This document shows positions 9,216 to 17,864 of a stretch of DNA of 47,804 nt, piece by piece; the stretch's first letter is position 1; each line of letters begins with the position of its first letter. Under the pieces are notes generated by a model. That model saw nothing but the letters and a program-made list of their open reading frames with translations. It was not told the DNA's origin and did not search any database. A program made the position numbers and the translations under genes. Origin of the DNA: Cytophagaceae bacterium (GTDB lineage Bacteria; Bacteroidota; Bacteroidia; Cytophagales; Cytophagaceae); the NCBI GenBank assembly GCA_025454925.1, contig JALONM010000026.1, positions 1-47,804 on the forward strand, read 5' to 3'.

Positions 9216-10328
9216 TTAAAATGGGGAACCGTGTGTTAATCGAATGATTCCGCGGGTAATCTGTGGGGTATGCTTCAATGCACTGACCACCATATTGGTA
9301 GTCCAGGTGGAGCCAAACATACCTTGTATGGTTCTTCCCGCCAGCAATCGCCACTTAAATTGCTTTTTCCAGGCCCGGTCATAATGCTTAAAGATCAGTG
9401 AGGGATGTTCAATACCTGCCTCCTGAATGGCCTGATGCACCAACATCGCACTGTGCAAGGCCATGCTCATGCCATTGCCGCACAGCGGTGCTATCATTCC
9501 CGCCGCATCTCCCAGTTGTAAGCAGGCATTTTCGATTCTTGATTTGGGAGCAAAGGAAATTTCATTGATCACCAAAGGTTGATCCCATACAAATGTGGAT
9601 GTTTCCCAAATAGATTTCAGAAACGGATTTTGATGCAGGTTTTTCCGTTCGAGAGTCTCCACACTACCCGCTGCTTTCAGCTCCGAACGAGCTACCAAAT
9701 AACACAAGCAATACAAATCATTTTCGACGGCGGAAAACCCACAATATCCGTTTTTAAAATTATGCAGAGCAATCGTATCCTTTGGAAAATCAGAACGCAC
9801 GTGGTATTTCACACCTACGTAAGGAGAGCGTTGAGAGAAAAAAGTACGATTCCAATATCGGTCTAGGTTAGACCTTTTACCATGTGCGGAAATAACCAGG
9901 CGGGCTGTTGCCTGCGCTTGACCTGCGGCACGCAATTCATATTTCGAAGTCCGGTCGAGTACTTCGTCAATTTGAGTCTCTGTTTGAATGCAAACACCTG
10001 CGTTGAGTGCCAATTGGAATAATTGACGATCCAGCTCAAAACGGCTGATGCCAATACCCCCGCTATCCAGCTTCGACCTTAGCAAGGTGCCGTTCGGAGC
10101 GCTGATTTGTAACTGAGTGATACGGCTAACCGATTTCAAATCAACACCCAGTGAGGTTAAGAAAGGTTTTGATTCCGTCGAAATATATTCGCCACAAACG
10201 CGATGCATGGGATAGTGTTTTTTTTCGGCCAAAAAAACTCGGTAACCCGATCGAGCTAAAAGAATAGACAAACTTAAGCCTGCCAAACCGCCCCCGATGA
10301 TGGCAATATCAAACGGACTTTCCTTCAT
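9216..10328 (-). CDS. FAD-dependent oxidoreductase (geranylgeranyl reductase-like)
   Basis: 370 aa from the ATG at 10328, which places the dinucleotide-binding motif right at the N-terminus (the upstream in-frame ATG at 10346 would add six residues). Residues 6-36 hold the Rossmann GGGLAG fingerprint with an acidic residue closing the second strand. A later LGDAAGMIAPLCGNGMSMA motif is the second FAD-binding signature of the PHBH/geranylgeranyl-reductase group. MHRVCGEYIS near residue 50 is typical of the branch seen in Bacteroidota. It probably reduces or hydroxylates an isoprenoid or polyketide-type substrate. No polyketide synthase or pigment genes are adjacent, so the substrate is unknown. 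Confidence 0.8.
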   Translation of the reverse strand: MKESPFDIAIIGGGLAGLSLSILLARSGYRVFLAEKKHYPMHRVCGEYISTESKPFLTSLGVDLKSVSRITQLQISAPNGTLLRSKLDSGGIGISRFELDRQLFQLALNAGVCIQTETQIDEVLDRTSKYELRAAGQAQATARLVISAHGKRSNLDRYWNRTFFSQRSPYVGVKYHVRSDFPKDTIALHNFKNGYCGFSAVENDLYCLCYLVARSELKAAGSVETLERKNLHQNPFLKSIWETSTFVWDQPLVINEISFAPKSRIENACLQLGDAAGMIAPLCGNGMSMALHSAMLVHQAIQEAGIEHPSLIFKHYDRAWKKQFKWRLLAGRTIQGMFGSTWTTNMVVSALKHTPQITRGIIRLTHGSPF

Positions 10329-10346
10329 ACAAGGAAAGATACACAA

Positions 10347-10672
10347 TAGTTTTAAAGCGACGAATTTTTCCTTCTGCTAACATCGTTGGTTGCCAGCAGT
10401 ACGCTCATCCTGCCTGTTCAGCTAAACTTATACAGGTAATTTCCGTATGGACACCTGGTGCGTACAATGGCGATGCCACTGTGCCTGCCTATTCCAGAGC
10501 TTTAATTTGCTTACCTGTCTATTTTTATTCGTACCAACCCAATCTGGCATTCTGCAAACCTTGGCAAAAGCACCGGCTAAACAACACCTCTATGGAGTAA
10601 TTGGCTGCCTCTCAATCAAGTAAAAAATAAACGGATTTTTTTTAACTGTGAAACACATCGAAATCCGATTCT
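10347..10672. other. Intergenic spacer with no recognised gene
   Basis: About 325 bp between divergent genes. I see no convincing open frame, repeat or RNA. The right end, just before the NrtR-like gene, carries a T8 run and the inverted repeat listed at 10673-10691, so promoters for both flanking genes must lie here. Confidence 0.4.
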
Positions 10673-10691
10673 TTGCGTATATTTAACGCAA
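10673..10691. promoter_or_regulatory. Inverted repeat at the nrtR start codon
   Basis: TTGCGT, seven bases (ATATTTA), ACGCAA: perfect 6-bp arms that end on the A of the likely ATG at 10691. The position fits autoregulation of the regulator gene. It shares the arm-7-arm layout, but not the arm sequence, with the repeat at 11399-11415. Confidence 0.4.
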
Positions 10692-11398
10692 TGAAAGATT
10701 CAAACAGAAAAAAAGTAAGTTACTCCTACGAGCGTCCGGCATTAACCGTAGACTGTGTGGTATTCGGATACCAGGAAGGAGCCTTGCAATTGCTGCTGAT
10801 TCGGCGCAAGCTGCCGCCCTTCCAAGGAGCCTGGGCATTGCCAGGAGGATATGTGCGGATGCATGAAACCCTCGAAGAGGCTGCCAAAAGAGAATTGCTG
10901 GAGGAAACTTCTGTTAAAAATTTATACCTCGAGCAATTGTATACCTTCGGTGCCTTAGACCGCGACCCACGGGAACGGACAGTCACCGTATCGTATTACG
11001 CGCTGATCAAACGCGACGATCACGATGCCTTAGGCGGAACAGATGCCGAAGAAGCCCGATGGTTCGATATTCAGCAATTACCCGAATTGGCTTTTGATCA
11101 TGACAGAATTATTGCCACCGCGCTGAAACGATTGCAGGGGAAAATCACCTATGAACCCATCGGATTTGAATTACTGCCCGAGAAATTCCCGTTCTCCGCG
11201 CTGGAAAGCCTTTACATGGCTATCCTTCAGCGAGACTTGGATCGTAGAAATTTCAGAAAAAAAATGTTGAGTTTCGGAATTATAAAACAGCTTAAAGAAA
11301 AGCAACAAAACGTGCCACACAAAAGAGGGTTTCTCTATTCTTTTGATTGGAAAAAATACGAACAGCTTCAAAAAAGAGGAATGCACTTTGAGTTGTAA
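10691..11398 (+). CDS. nrtR: NrtR-like Nudix-related transcriptional regulator of NAD metabolism
   Basis: 235 aa from the ATG at 10691. Residues 15-140 form a Nudix fold with a Nudix box starting at LPGGYVRMHETLEEAA and continuing KRELLEETSV. The usual Gly near its end is Ser, as expected for family members that sense ADP-ribose-type ligands more than they hydrolyse them. The C-terminal 80 residues match the winged-helix domain of NrtR (segments FPFSALESLYMAILQ and FRKKMLSFGIIK). NrtR proteins repress NAD genes. Here the next two genes are NadM-Nudix and NadV, which strongly supports the role. Inverted repeats lie at this start and in front of both downstream genes. Confidence 0.85.
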   Translation: MKDSNRKKVSYSYERPALTVDCVVFGYQEGALQLLLIRRKLPPFQGAWALPGGYVRMHETLEEAAKRELLEETSVKNLYLEQLYTFGALDRDPRERTVTVSYYALIKRDDHDALGGTDAEEARWFDIQQLPELAFDHDRIIATALKRLQGKITYEPIGFELLPEKFPFSALESLYMAILQRDLDRRNFRKKMLSFGIIKQLKEKQQNVPHKRGFLYSFDWKKYEQLQKRGMHFEL

Positions 11399-11415
11399 GT
11401 ATTTCATAGTAATAC
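11399..11415. promoter_or_regulatory. Candidate NrtR operator in front of nadM
   Basis: GTATT, seven bases, AATAC: a perfect palindrome starting on the base after the regulator's stop codon, 45 bp before the nadM start. The sequence AAGTATTTCAT is shared exactly with the site upstream of nadV. Confidence 0.45.
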
Positions 11416-11459
11416 AAGATCATACAAAAAAAAATTGATACTAATAAACACACAGGAAC

Positions 11460-12362
11460 ATGGAACACACAAACGAGGACAAAGATGTTGGAGTGATTGT
11501 AGGTCGTTTTCAGGTGCACGATCTGCATGAAGCACATCGGCAAATCATTGAAAGCGTTATGCAACGCCACAAGAAAGTAATCATCTTTTTAGGTGTAACG
11601 CCAGCTCAGGTGACTAAAAATAATCCCCTGGACTTTGTAGCACGCAAAGAAATGATTTTGCAAGCTTTTCCTGCCGTTACGGTAATGCCAATTCCCGATA
11701 CTCCTGACGATCATGAATGGAGCAGAGAACTGGACAGCCGGATCCGAGAGGCATGTCCGGTTAACTCCATCGTGTTGTACGGGGGAAGAGATTCTTTTAT
11801 CAATTATTACTTTGGTGGATTTGAGACGCGGGAATTAGAACAAACCGTGTTTGTATCGGGTACCGAAGTACGCAAAAATGTTAGCAGAGAAGTAAAGTCA
11901 TCCGCCGACTTCCGCGCAGGCGTCATCTATGCGGCATACAATCAATACCCCAAAGTTTTCCCTACGGTGGATGTTGCTATTCTGCAAGAGGATAAAGTAT
12001 TGCTGGGTAAAAAGAGTAATCAGGAAGGCTATCGCTTTTTAGGTGGCTTTACAGATCCTACGGACAACTCCTATGAAGAGGCTGCCAAGCGGGAAGTAAT
12101 GGAAGAAGCCAACATTGAAATCGGAGATCTCCGGTACCTGGGCAGTGCCAAAATTGACGATTGGCGCTACCGCAAAGAAGAAGATAAAATAATTACACAC
12201 CTCTTCGCCGCCACATTTGTTTTCGGTGCCATCGAACCTAAAGACGACATCAGTGAATTAAAGTGGTTCTCGTTACATGAACTCAAGCAGGAAGATTTTG
12301 TAAAAGAACATCATGTGCTGTTTCAATTATTTCAAAAGAATTATTCCAACAAAAAATCCTGA
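11460..12362 (+). CDS. nadM: Bifunctional NMN adenylyltransferase / Nudix hydrolase
   Basis: 300 aa. The N-terminal half (about 8-170) is a nucleotidyltransferase of the NadM type: GRFQVHDLHEAH at 15-26 corresponds to the GRFQPxHxGH nucleotide-binding motif, and VSGTEVRK near 140 corresponds to the SxTxIR motif. It makes NAD from NMN and ATP. The C-terminal half (about 170-300) is a Nudix domain with the box GGFTDPTDNSYEEAA continuing KREVMEEA, expected to hydrolyse ADP-ribose or related nucleotides. The fusion is known from several bacterial groups. It sits between the NrtR-like regulator and NadV, which makes its substrate. Confidence 0.93.
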   Translation: MEHTNEDKDVGVIVGRFQVHDLHEAHRQIIESVMQRHKKVIIFLGVTPAQVTKNNPLDFVARKEMILQAFPAVTVMPIPDTPDDHEWSRELDSRIREACPVNSIVLYGGRDSFINYYFGGFETRELEQTVFVSGTEVRKNVSREVKSSADFRAGVIYAAYNQYPKVFPTVDVAILQEDKVLLGKKSNQEGYRFLGGFTDPTDNSYEEAAKREVMEEANIEIGDLRYLGSAKIDDWRYRKEEDKIITHLFAATFVFGAIEPKDDISELKWFSLHELKQEDFVKEHHVLFQLFQKNYSNKKS

Positions 12363-12402
12363 ATGGATAGGCGACCAGAAAAGTAGAACCTTGAACCAAT
12401 AA

Positions 12403-12423
12403 GTATTTCATTTAAACTGATAC
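12403..12423. promoter_or_regulatory. Candidate NrtR operator in front of nadV
   Basis: A 21-bp imperfect palindrome with outer GTAT/ATAC arms and a central TTTAAA, ending five bases before the nadV start. It shares AAGTATTTCAT with the palindrome in front of nadM, which supports a common regulator. Confidence 0.45.
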
Positions 12424-12427
12424 CCAT

Positions 12428-13807
12428 ATGATACGAAATAATATTCTATTGCTTTCTGACAGTTATAAAATTTCTCATTACCGTCAGTACCCTCCAGGCA
12501 CGAGTTCTATCTATTCTTATTTTGAATCGCGGGGAGGCCGATTTAATGAAGTGGTATTTTTTGGACTTCAATATTTAATTCAAAATTATTTGGAAGGAGC
12601 GGTAGTTACGAAAGAAAAAATTGAAGAAGCAGCCACACTTTATTCAGGCCATTTCGGTTCTTCCCTGTTCTACCGGGAGGGATGGGAATACATTCTGCAC
12701 CAACACCAGGGCCGTTTGCCTGTGCGCATCAAAGCAGCACCCGAAGGAGCTGTCATACCAACACACAACGTTATGATGACGATTGAAAACACCGATCCTG
12801 CCTGTTACTGGCTCACCAACTTTTTAGAAACGTTGTTGGTACAAGCCTGGTACGGCTGCACGGTCGCTACCCAATCCCGTGAAATTAAAAAAGTCATTCT
12901 CCGGTATTTAGAAGAAACCGGGGATCCGGCTGGAATAGATTTCAAACTCCACGACTTTGGCTTCAGGGGAGTATCTTCGGTAGAATCGGCTTCAATTGGA
13001 GGAGCAGCCCACTTAATTAACTTCATGGGTACCGATACTGTAGCTGGATTAAGTTTCATTCAAGACCATTACCATACCCAAGGAGTTTATGGATTCAGTA
13101 TACCTGCGGCAGAACACAGCACCATTACATCCTGGGGAAGAGAAAATGAAGCGAAGGCTTACGCCAACATGCTGGATCAATTTAAAGAAGGATTGGTGGC
13201 GGTAGTCAGCGATAGTTATGATGTATATAATGCCTGCGAAAACATTTGGGGCAAAACCTTAAAGGATAAAATACTTCAGCGAAATGGTACTTTGGTCGTA
13301 CGACCAGATTCCGGAATACCCAAAGAAGTAGTGCTGAAAGTAATAGAATTACTCGGACAGCAATTAGGCTACAGTACCAATGCAAAAGGCTATAAGGTAT
13401 TGGTGCCCCAGGTGCGTGTAATTCAGGGCGATGGTGTAGACTATGACGCGATTGGAGACATTCTGGAAAATTTAAAAAACCATGGTTGGTCGGCCGATAC
13501 TATTGCATTTGGCATGGGTGGGGCCTTATTGCAAAAGCTGGACCGCGACACGCAAAAATTTGCATTCAAGTGCAGTGCGGCAGTTGTGCAAGGGGAGTCT
13601 CGTGATGTTTACAAAGATCCAATTACCGATAAGGGCAAACGTTCCAAAAGAGGACGATTAAAGCTTATTCAAACAGAAACCGGGTATCAAACCGTTGCGG
13701 AATCCGATCTTGGCAAAGACGAATTGGTGGCAGTATTTGAAAACGGAAAAATGCTGAAGCAATATTCATTTGAAGAAGTAAAGAAGAATGCAGCCATTCG
13801 ATCCTGA
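12428..13807 (+). CDS. nadV: Nicotinamide phosphoribosyltransferase
   Basis: 459 aa, usual length for NAMPT/NadV enzymes. It condenses nicotinamide with PRPP to form NMN, the first step of the non-deamidating salvage route. Recognisable landmarks: LLLSDSYKISHYRQYP at the N-terminus, HDFGFRGVSS (175-184) in the nicotinamide pocket, and AAEHSTITSWG with H230 corresponding to the catalytic histidine that is phosphorylated in NAMPT. A PDSGIP motif near 290 contacts the ribose phosphate. It follows nadM by 65 bp; together they give a two-step path from nicotinamide to NAD. A strong terminator ends the unit. Confidence 0.95.
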   Translation: MIRNNILLLSDSYKISHYRQYPPGTSSIYSYFESRGGRFNEVVFFGLQYLIQNYLEGAVVTKEKIEEAATLYSGHFGSSLFYREGWEYILHQHQGRLPVRIKAAPEGAVIPTHNVMMTIENTDPACYWLTNFLETLLVQAWYGCTVATQSREIKKVILRYLEETGDPAGIDFKLHDFGFRGVSSVESASIGGAAHLINFMGTDTVAGLSFIQDHYHTQGVYGFSIPAAEHSTITSWGRENEAKAYANMLDQFKEGLVAVVSDSYDVYNACENIWGKTLKDKILQRNGTLVVRPDSGIPKEVVLKVIELLGQQLGYSTNAKGYKVLVPQVRVIQGDGVDYDAIGDILENLKNHGWSADTIAFGMGGALLQKLDRDTQKFAFKCSAAVVQGESRDVYKDPITDKGKRSKRGRLKLIQTETGYQTVAESDLGKDELVAVFENGKMLKQYSFEEVKKNAAIRS

Positions 13808-13891
13808 ATTTACTGCGGTGGTGAGGATGAGAAGCAAGCCCATACGAGGAGGGCGAAGATAAGCACCGCTGTATGGAATGTACTTTCAGAC

Positions 13892-13924
13892 AAAAAAAAT
13901 CGGAGTTTTGCTCCGATTTTTTTT
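13892..13924 (+). terminator. Terminator of the nrtR-nadM-nadV unit
   Basis: A-run, ATCGGAG, loop TTTTG, CTCCGAT and a T9 run, 85 bp after the nadV stop. A classic rho-independent terminator. The A-run could make it work on both strands. Confidence 0.9.
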
Positions 13925-13957
13925 TACGTAACTTGGACTGCTAAACCCAATAGCATA

Positions 13958-14233
13958 ATGCCTAACCAAAACGATTTTCGCCGATTGGTATCCCTTCGCT
14001 GGAGTGTATCCATTGCATTTTCAATACTTATGTTTTCTGCCTATTTCGGATTTATTCTAACAGTGGCATTTCGTAAAGAGTGGTTGGCAACCCCTGTGGC
14101 AGGGAACATACCGCTGGGCTTACCGTTGGGGCTGGGAATGATTGCTCTGGCCTGGATTCTTACAGCCGCCTATGTGCGCTGGGCCAATCAGGTATACGAC
14201 AAAAAAGTGCAGACGCTGAAAAATCAAAAATAA
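13958..14233 (+). CDS. DUF485 inner-membrane protein
   Basis: 91 aa with two membrane helices (about 18-40 and 53-74) and a charged C-terminus. Length, the SxRWSxSxxxSxxMxxxYFGFIL pattern in the first helix, and the position directly before an acetate symporter (6 bp gap) match the DUF485/YjcH family that accompanies ActP. It is probably a small accessory subunit; the molecular role is not established. Confidence 0.88.
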   Translation: MPNQNDFRRLVSLRWSVSIAFSILMFSAYFGFILTVAFRKEWLATPVAGNIPLGLPLGLGMIALAWILTAAYVRWANQVYDKKVQTLKNQK

Positions 14234-14239
14234 ACGACC

Positions 14240-15775
14240 ATGACCTTGATACAAGCCAGCGCTGGCATTGATTGGATTTCTATTGCCATGTTTTTGCTCT
14301 TCGTGGGAATTACCATGGGGATCACGTATTGGGCGGCAAAAAAAACGAACACCACTTCAGAATTTTATACCGCTGGCGGAGGAATCTCCGGGTTTCAAAA
14401 TGGCTTGGCCCTCGCCGGAGATTATATGAGCGCTGCTTCCTTTCTTGGCATCGCAGGCATGGTAGCCTTGCATGGATACGATGGGCTGATTTATTCCATA
14501 GGCTTCCTGGTTGGGTGGCCACTCATCATGTTTCTCATTGCTGAGCCTTTGCGTAATCTGGGCAAGTATACATTTGCCGATGTAGTAGCCAGCCGACTCC
14601 AGCAAAGGCCCGTGCGCATTGCAGCCTCTGTAGGCTCTCTCACCACGATTCTTTTTTATCTGATTGCTCAAATGGTGGGAGCAGGCGGTTTGATAAAAAA
14701 TTTATTCGGACTGGAATATCATACTTCCATTATTCTTGTAGGTGCCGTCATGACGGCCTATGTGCTGTTTGGAGGCATGCTGGCAACTACCTGGGTACAA
14801 ATCATCAAAGCCTTACTGCTCCTGGGAGGTGCCACCATCATGGTGATCTTGACCTTAGCCGCTTTCGATTTTAATCCCCTGACACTTTTTGAAACAGCTT
14901 CTGCCCAATATGGACAAAAAGTTTTGTTACCAGGCAAGCTGGTCAGTAATCCCTGGGATGCCGTGTCATTGGGCTTGGCGCTCATGTTGGGCACTGCCGG
15001 CCTGCCCCATATCTTAATGCGTTTTTATACTGTCCCCGACGCTCAACAAGCACGCAAATCAGTATTGGTAGCCACAGGCTTCATCGGATACTTTTACATC
15101 CTCACGTTCATCATCGGTTTTGGGGCAATGGTATTGGTTGGGCAACAAGTGGTAGAGCAAAGTGGCGACAAAGGAAACATGGCGGCACTATTGTTGGCCG
15201 CGCAAGTAGGAGGCACTGCATTCAAAGGTTTCATTGCTGCCGTCGCTTTTGCCACCATCCTTGCGGTCGTAGCAGGGTTAACGTTGTCGGGAGCCTCTAC
15301 CATTTCGCACGATGTTTATGTGCACGTCTGGAAAAAAGGAATACCTCACGAAGCGTCAGAAGTGCGGGTGGCGAGGTACGCCACGCTTTCCTTGGGAATA
15401 ATTTCGATACTGTTAGGATTGTTATTTCAAGGACAAAATGTGGCCTTTATGGTTGGGCTCGCCTTTTCCATAGCTGCCAGCGCCAACTTCCCGGCATTAC
15501 TTCTATCGGTGATCTGGAAAAAATTTACCACGCGTGCCGCTACCCTCAGCATTTGGGCTGGCACACTTCTGTCGCTCTTGTTTATTATAATCAGTCCTGT
15601 TATTTGGGTGGATATTCTGCATTTTAAAACCGCTTTGTTCCCTTTAAAAAATCCGGCTATTGTTTCCATACCAGCCTCTTTCCTGGTGGCAATACTAGTT
15701 GCTCTCCTTACCAAAGAGACGGAAGCAGAAATCAAATACGAAGAACAAAAAGAAAAATTATACCTGGGTGCATAG
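14240..15775 (+). CDS. actP: Cation/acetate symporter (SSS family)
   Basis: 511 aa with about 13 membrane helices. It belongs to the sodium:solute symporter family and most closely resembles ActP: the ASAGIDW start, [30 protein letters not shown] (conserved helix 2 region, 45-75) and the [20 protein letters not shown] loop near 255-275 are typical. It takes up acetate and similar short carboxylates with a cation. It forms an operon with the upstream DUF485 gene. It splits the two halves of the NAD-salvage district and has no obvious link to them. Confidence 0.92.
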   Translation: MTLIQASAGIDWISIAMFLLFVGITMGITYWAAKKTNTTSEFYTAGGGISGFQNGLALAGDYMSAASFLGIAGMVALHGYDGLIYSIGFLVGWPLIMFLIAEPLRNLGKYTFADVVASRLQQRPVRIAASVGSLTTILFYLIAQMVGAGGLIKNLFGLEYHTSIILVGAVMTAYVLFGGMLATTWVQIIKALLLLGGATIMVILTLAAFDFNPLTLFETASAQYGQKVLLPGKLVSNPWDAVSLGLALMLGTAGLPHILMRFYTVPDAQQARKSVLVATGFIGYFYILTFIIGFGAMVLVGQQVVEQSGDKGNMAALLLAAQVGGTAFKGFIAAVAFATILAVVAGLTLSGASTISHDVYVHVWKKGIPHEASEVRVARYATLSLGIISILLGLLFQGQNVAFMVGLAFSIAASANFPALLLSVIWKKFTTRAATLSIWAGTLLSLLFIIISPVIWVDILHFKTALFPLKNPAIVSIPASFLVAILVALLTKETEAEIKYEEQKEKLYLGA

Positions 15776-15817
15776 CCCTGGTGGAGTAAATTCTGCCACA
15801 AACAAACGGACAATGAC

Positions 15818-16387
15818 ATGAGTAACTTGCAGGTAATAGAATGGACGGGGGTACTTTTCGGAGTCTTGTCGGTAATATACGCGGTGCTGGGAAATAAACT
15901 TACCTGGCCAATTGGAATTATAAGTTGCATTGCCTACTTCTATTTTCATTACGATCAGAAATATTACTTCTCCATGGGATTGCAAGCCTTTTATATCATC
16001 ACCTGCATTGGGGGTTGGATGGAATGGCATAAAAAAAATCCATCGGAAGAAAAAGGGGTAAGCAACGTTCCGCTCTGGCATTACGGAATCTACATACCTG
16101 CAATAGCTATCGGAACCCTCGTCATGGGCTACTTTCTCGACATCAAAACCGATGACCCCAAACCTTACCTGGATACTTTTGCCACAGTGCTTAGCGTATT
16201 GGGGCAATGGTTTTTAATTCGTCGATACCTTGAAAACTGGTTGGTTTGGGTCGTAGCAGATTCAGTGTATTGTTATCTCTTTTTTGTACAGGAAAATTTA
16301 CCTTCCTTGTTGCTGTTTCTTGTGTATCTTGTATTCGCGATAGTTGGATATTTTCAATGGAAAAAAATGCAGCAGGAAGTCCGGTAA
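15818..16387 (+). CDS. pnuC: Nicotinamide riboside transporter PnuC
   Basis: 189 aa, seven predicted membrane helices, typical PnuC length. Motifs include WTGVLFGVLSVIYAVLGN near the start, WPIGIISCIAYFYFHY in the second helix region and the ITCIGGWMEW motif near 70. The C-terminal QWFLIRRYLENWLVWVVAD segment contains the W/N residues that form the substrate pocket in the family. PnuC-like proteins can also carry thiamine or riboflavin, but the overlapping downstream gene is a ribosylnicotinamide-kinase homologue, which points to nicotinamide riboside. Confidence 0.9.
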   Translation: MSNLQVIEWTGVLFGVLSVIYAVLGNKLTWPIGIISCIAYFYFHYDQKYYFSMGLQAFYIITCIGGWMEWHKKNPSEEKGVSNVPLWHYGIYIPAIAIGTLVMGYFLDIKTDDPKPYLDTFATVLSVLGQWFLIRRYLENWLVWVVADSVYCYLFFVQENLPSLLLFLVYLVFAIVGYFQWKKMQQEVR

Positions 16388-16959
16388 GAATTGTTTTATA
16401 CGGACCAGAAAGCACTGGCAAAACAATGTTGAGCCGTCAGTTGGCGGCGCATTTCAACACATTATGGATTCCGGAATTTGCCAGGCATTACCTGGAAGTA
16501 AAAAAAAATAGCTACGATCCTTTTGGAAGAAGTGCAGAAGAAATTTGCCAGCCTCAGGATATTCCCCATATCGTGATAGGTCAGATCGCCAATGAAGATG
16601 CCTTCGCCTCGCAAGCCAGTAAGCTGCTGTTTTTAGACACGAATCCCTTGATGACCTATGCTTACAATATATACTATTTCCATCGTCGGGATGCCTGGAT
16701 CGAAGAGGTGGTGTTAAGCCGTCCCTACCACTTATACCTGCTAATGAATATTGACGTGCCTTGGGTCCCCGATCCTCCTTTCCGCGACCGACCTAATCAC
16801 CGAGACGAATTGTTTACTTTGTTCCGCGATGAATTGGAACGGCATCAGTTCCCGTATGAAATAATTTCAGGGAGTTACGAACAACGCTTGCAATCAGCCA
16901 TCACCATCATACAGGAAAAATTTTCCTCGATCTTATCCGAAGCACCCCATGAGCAATAA
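16357..16959 (+). CDS. nadR: NadR-type ribosylnicotinamide kinase-like ATPase
   Basis: 200 aa from the ATG at 16357, inside the last 31 bp of pnuC; a longer upstream frame only covers pnuC sequence. Walker A GPESTGKT at 16-23, then EFARHYLE and a later LFLDTNPLMTYAYN correspond to the kinase domain of NadR. That domain phosphorylates imported nicotinamide riboside to NMN and so traps it. No N-terminal HTH or adenylyltransferase domain is present, so NadM at 11460 would supply the next step. The overlap with pnuC indicates translational coupling. Confidence 0.87.
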   Translation: MEKNAAGSPVRIVLYGPESTGKTMLSRQLAAHFNTLWIPEFARHYLEVKKNSYDPFGRSAEEICQPQDIPHIVIGQIANEDAFASQASKLLFLDTNPLMTYAYNIYYFHRRDAWIEEVVLSRPYHLYLLMNIDVPWVPDPPFRDRPNHRDELFTLFRDELERHQFPYEIISGSYEQRLQSAITIIQEKFSSILSEAPHEQ

Positions 16960-17815
16960 AAATCAGTTTTTGCCTTATCTGCAATTTCTCAAATTGATAC
17001 GCCTGCCAAATCTATTGATCCTGGCCGTTTCACAATGGGTGGTCTTTATCTTGTTGCTTTCTTCCGATTGGAAAGCAGGCATGGTGGCCCAGGAAATTTA
17101 TTTATTGATTTTAGCATCCATGCTGGCCGGTGCCGCAGGCTATATCATAAATGATTATTATGATATAAAAATCGACTGGATCAATAAACCGAGTCGGGTG
17201 GTCGTAAGCAGGTTTATAAAAAGAAGATTTGCGATGATCTTTCATTCGGTTTTTAATGTGTTGGCTCTTTTACTAAGCTTGTTCATCGGATGGAAGATCG
17301 CCCTGTTGGTGCTGGTGATCGAAGTCTTGCTGTGGTGGTATTCAAACGAACTAAAACGCACTGCCTTTTGGGGTAATTTTGTAGTATCTGTATTATCTGC
17401 TTTTTCGCTCCTTTTGCCTGGCATTATGATGAGGGAAATACCCGAGGCGCTTTGGTACTTCGCAGGCTTTGCCTTTATTATTTCGCTCATCCGTGAAATC
17501 ATTAAAGACGTGGAGGATATGGACGGAGATGCCAAACACGGCTGCGATACACTGGCATTAAAACTCGGCATGGCAGGCATTAAAAAAATCACCTATGGAT
17601 TACTGGTATTGCTGCTGGTTGGAATTGCAATTTTCACCTGGCGTTATTTCAACACTCCATTGTTATACTATTGCTCCATTGTATTACTGCCTTTGCTCAT
17701 TGCACTGAGTATTAAAACGTATCAATCAAGAAACACCTCCGACTTTACCCTGTTAAGTCATTTATGCAAAGTCATTATGCTGGCAGGATTGTTTACCTTA
17801 CTTTGGAAAAGCTAA
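16949..17815 (+). CDS. UbiA-family prenyltransferase
   Basis: 288 aa with about eight membrane helices. The first Asp-rich motif is NDYYDIKID (68-76), followed by NKPSR; the second is DVEDMDGD near 190. These bind the Mg-diphosphate of the prenyl donor. The pattern resembles the geranylgeranylglycerol-phosphate/menaquinone-type branch common in Bacteroidota, but the acceptor is not evident. The start codon overlaps the stop of the kinase gene by 11 bp, so it is co-transcribed with pnuC-nadR without a clear metabolic link. Confidence 0.88.
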   Translation: MSNKNQFLPYLQFLKLIRLPNLLILAVSQWVVFILLLSSDWKAGMVAQEIYLLILASMLAGAAGYIINDYYDIKIDWINKPSRVVVSRFIKRRFAMIFHSVFNVLALLLSLFIGWKIALLVLVIEVLLWWYSNELKRTAFWGNFVVSVLSAFSLLLPGIMMREIPEALWYFAGFAFIISLIREIIKDVEDMDGDAKHGCDTLALKLGMAGIKKITYGLLVLLLVGIAIFTWRYFNTPLLYYCSIVLLPLLIALSIKTYQSRNTSDFTLLSHLCKVIMLAGLFTLLWKS

Positions 17816-17864
17816 GGAACTTATCCAACCAGAGTCTTGTTTCATCAATACATCTAGTTTTTTT

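Noticed and set aside
10726-10986. Antisense frame within the NrtR-like gene
   Set aside because: It is the complement of the Nudix region; no start context or family match.
13808-13890. Possible riboswitch or attenuator near the nadV end
   Set aside because: Only a plain terminator is visible; no conserved aptamer core was seen.
14357-14671. Open frames in other phases of actP
   Set aside because: They are shadows of a long membrane-protein gene.
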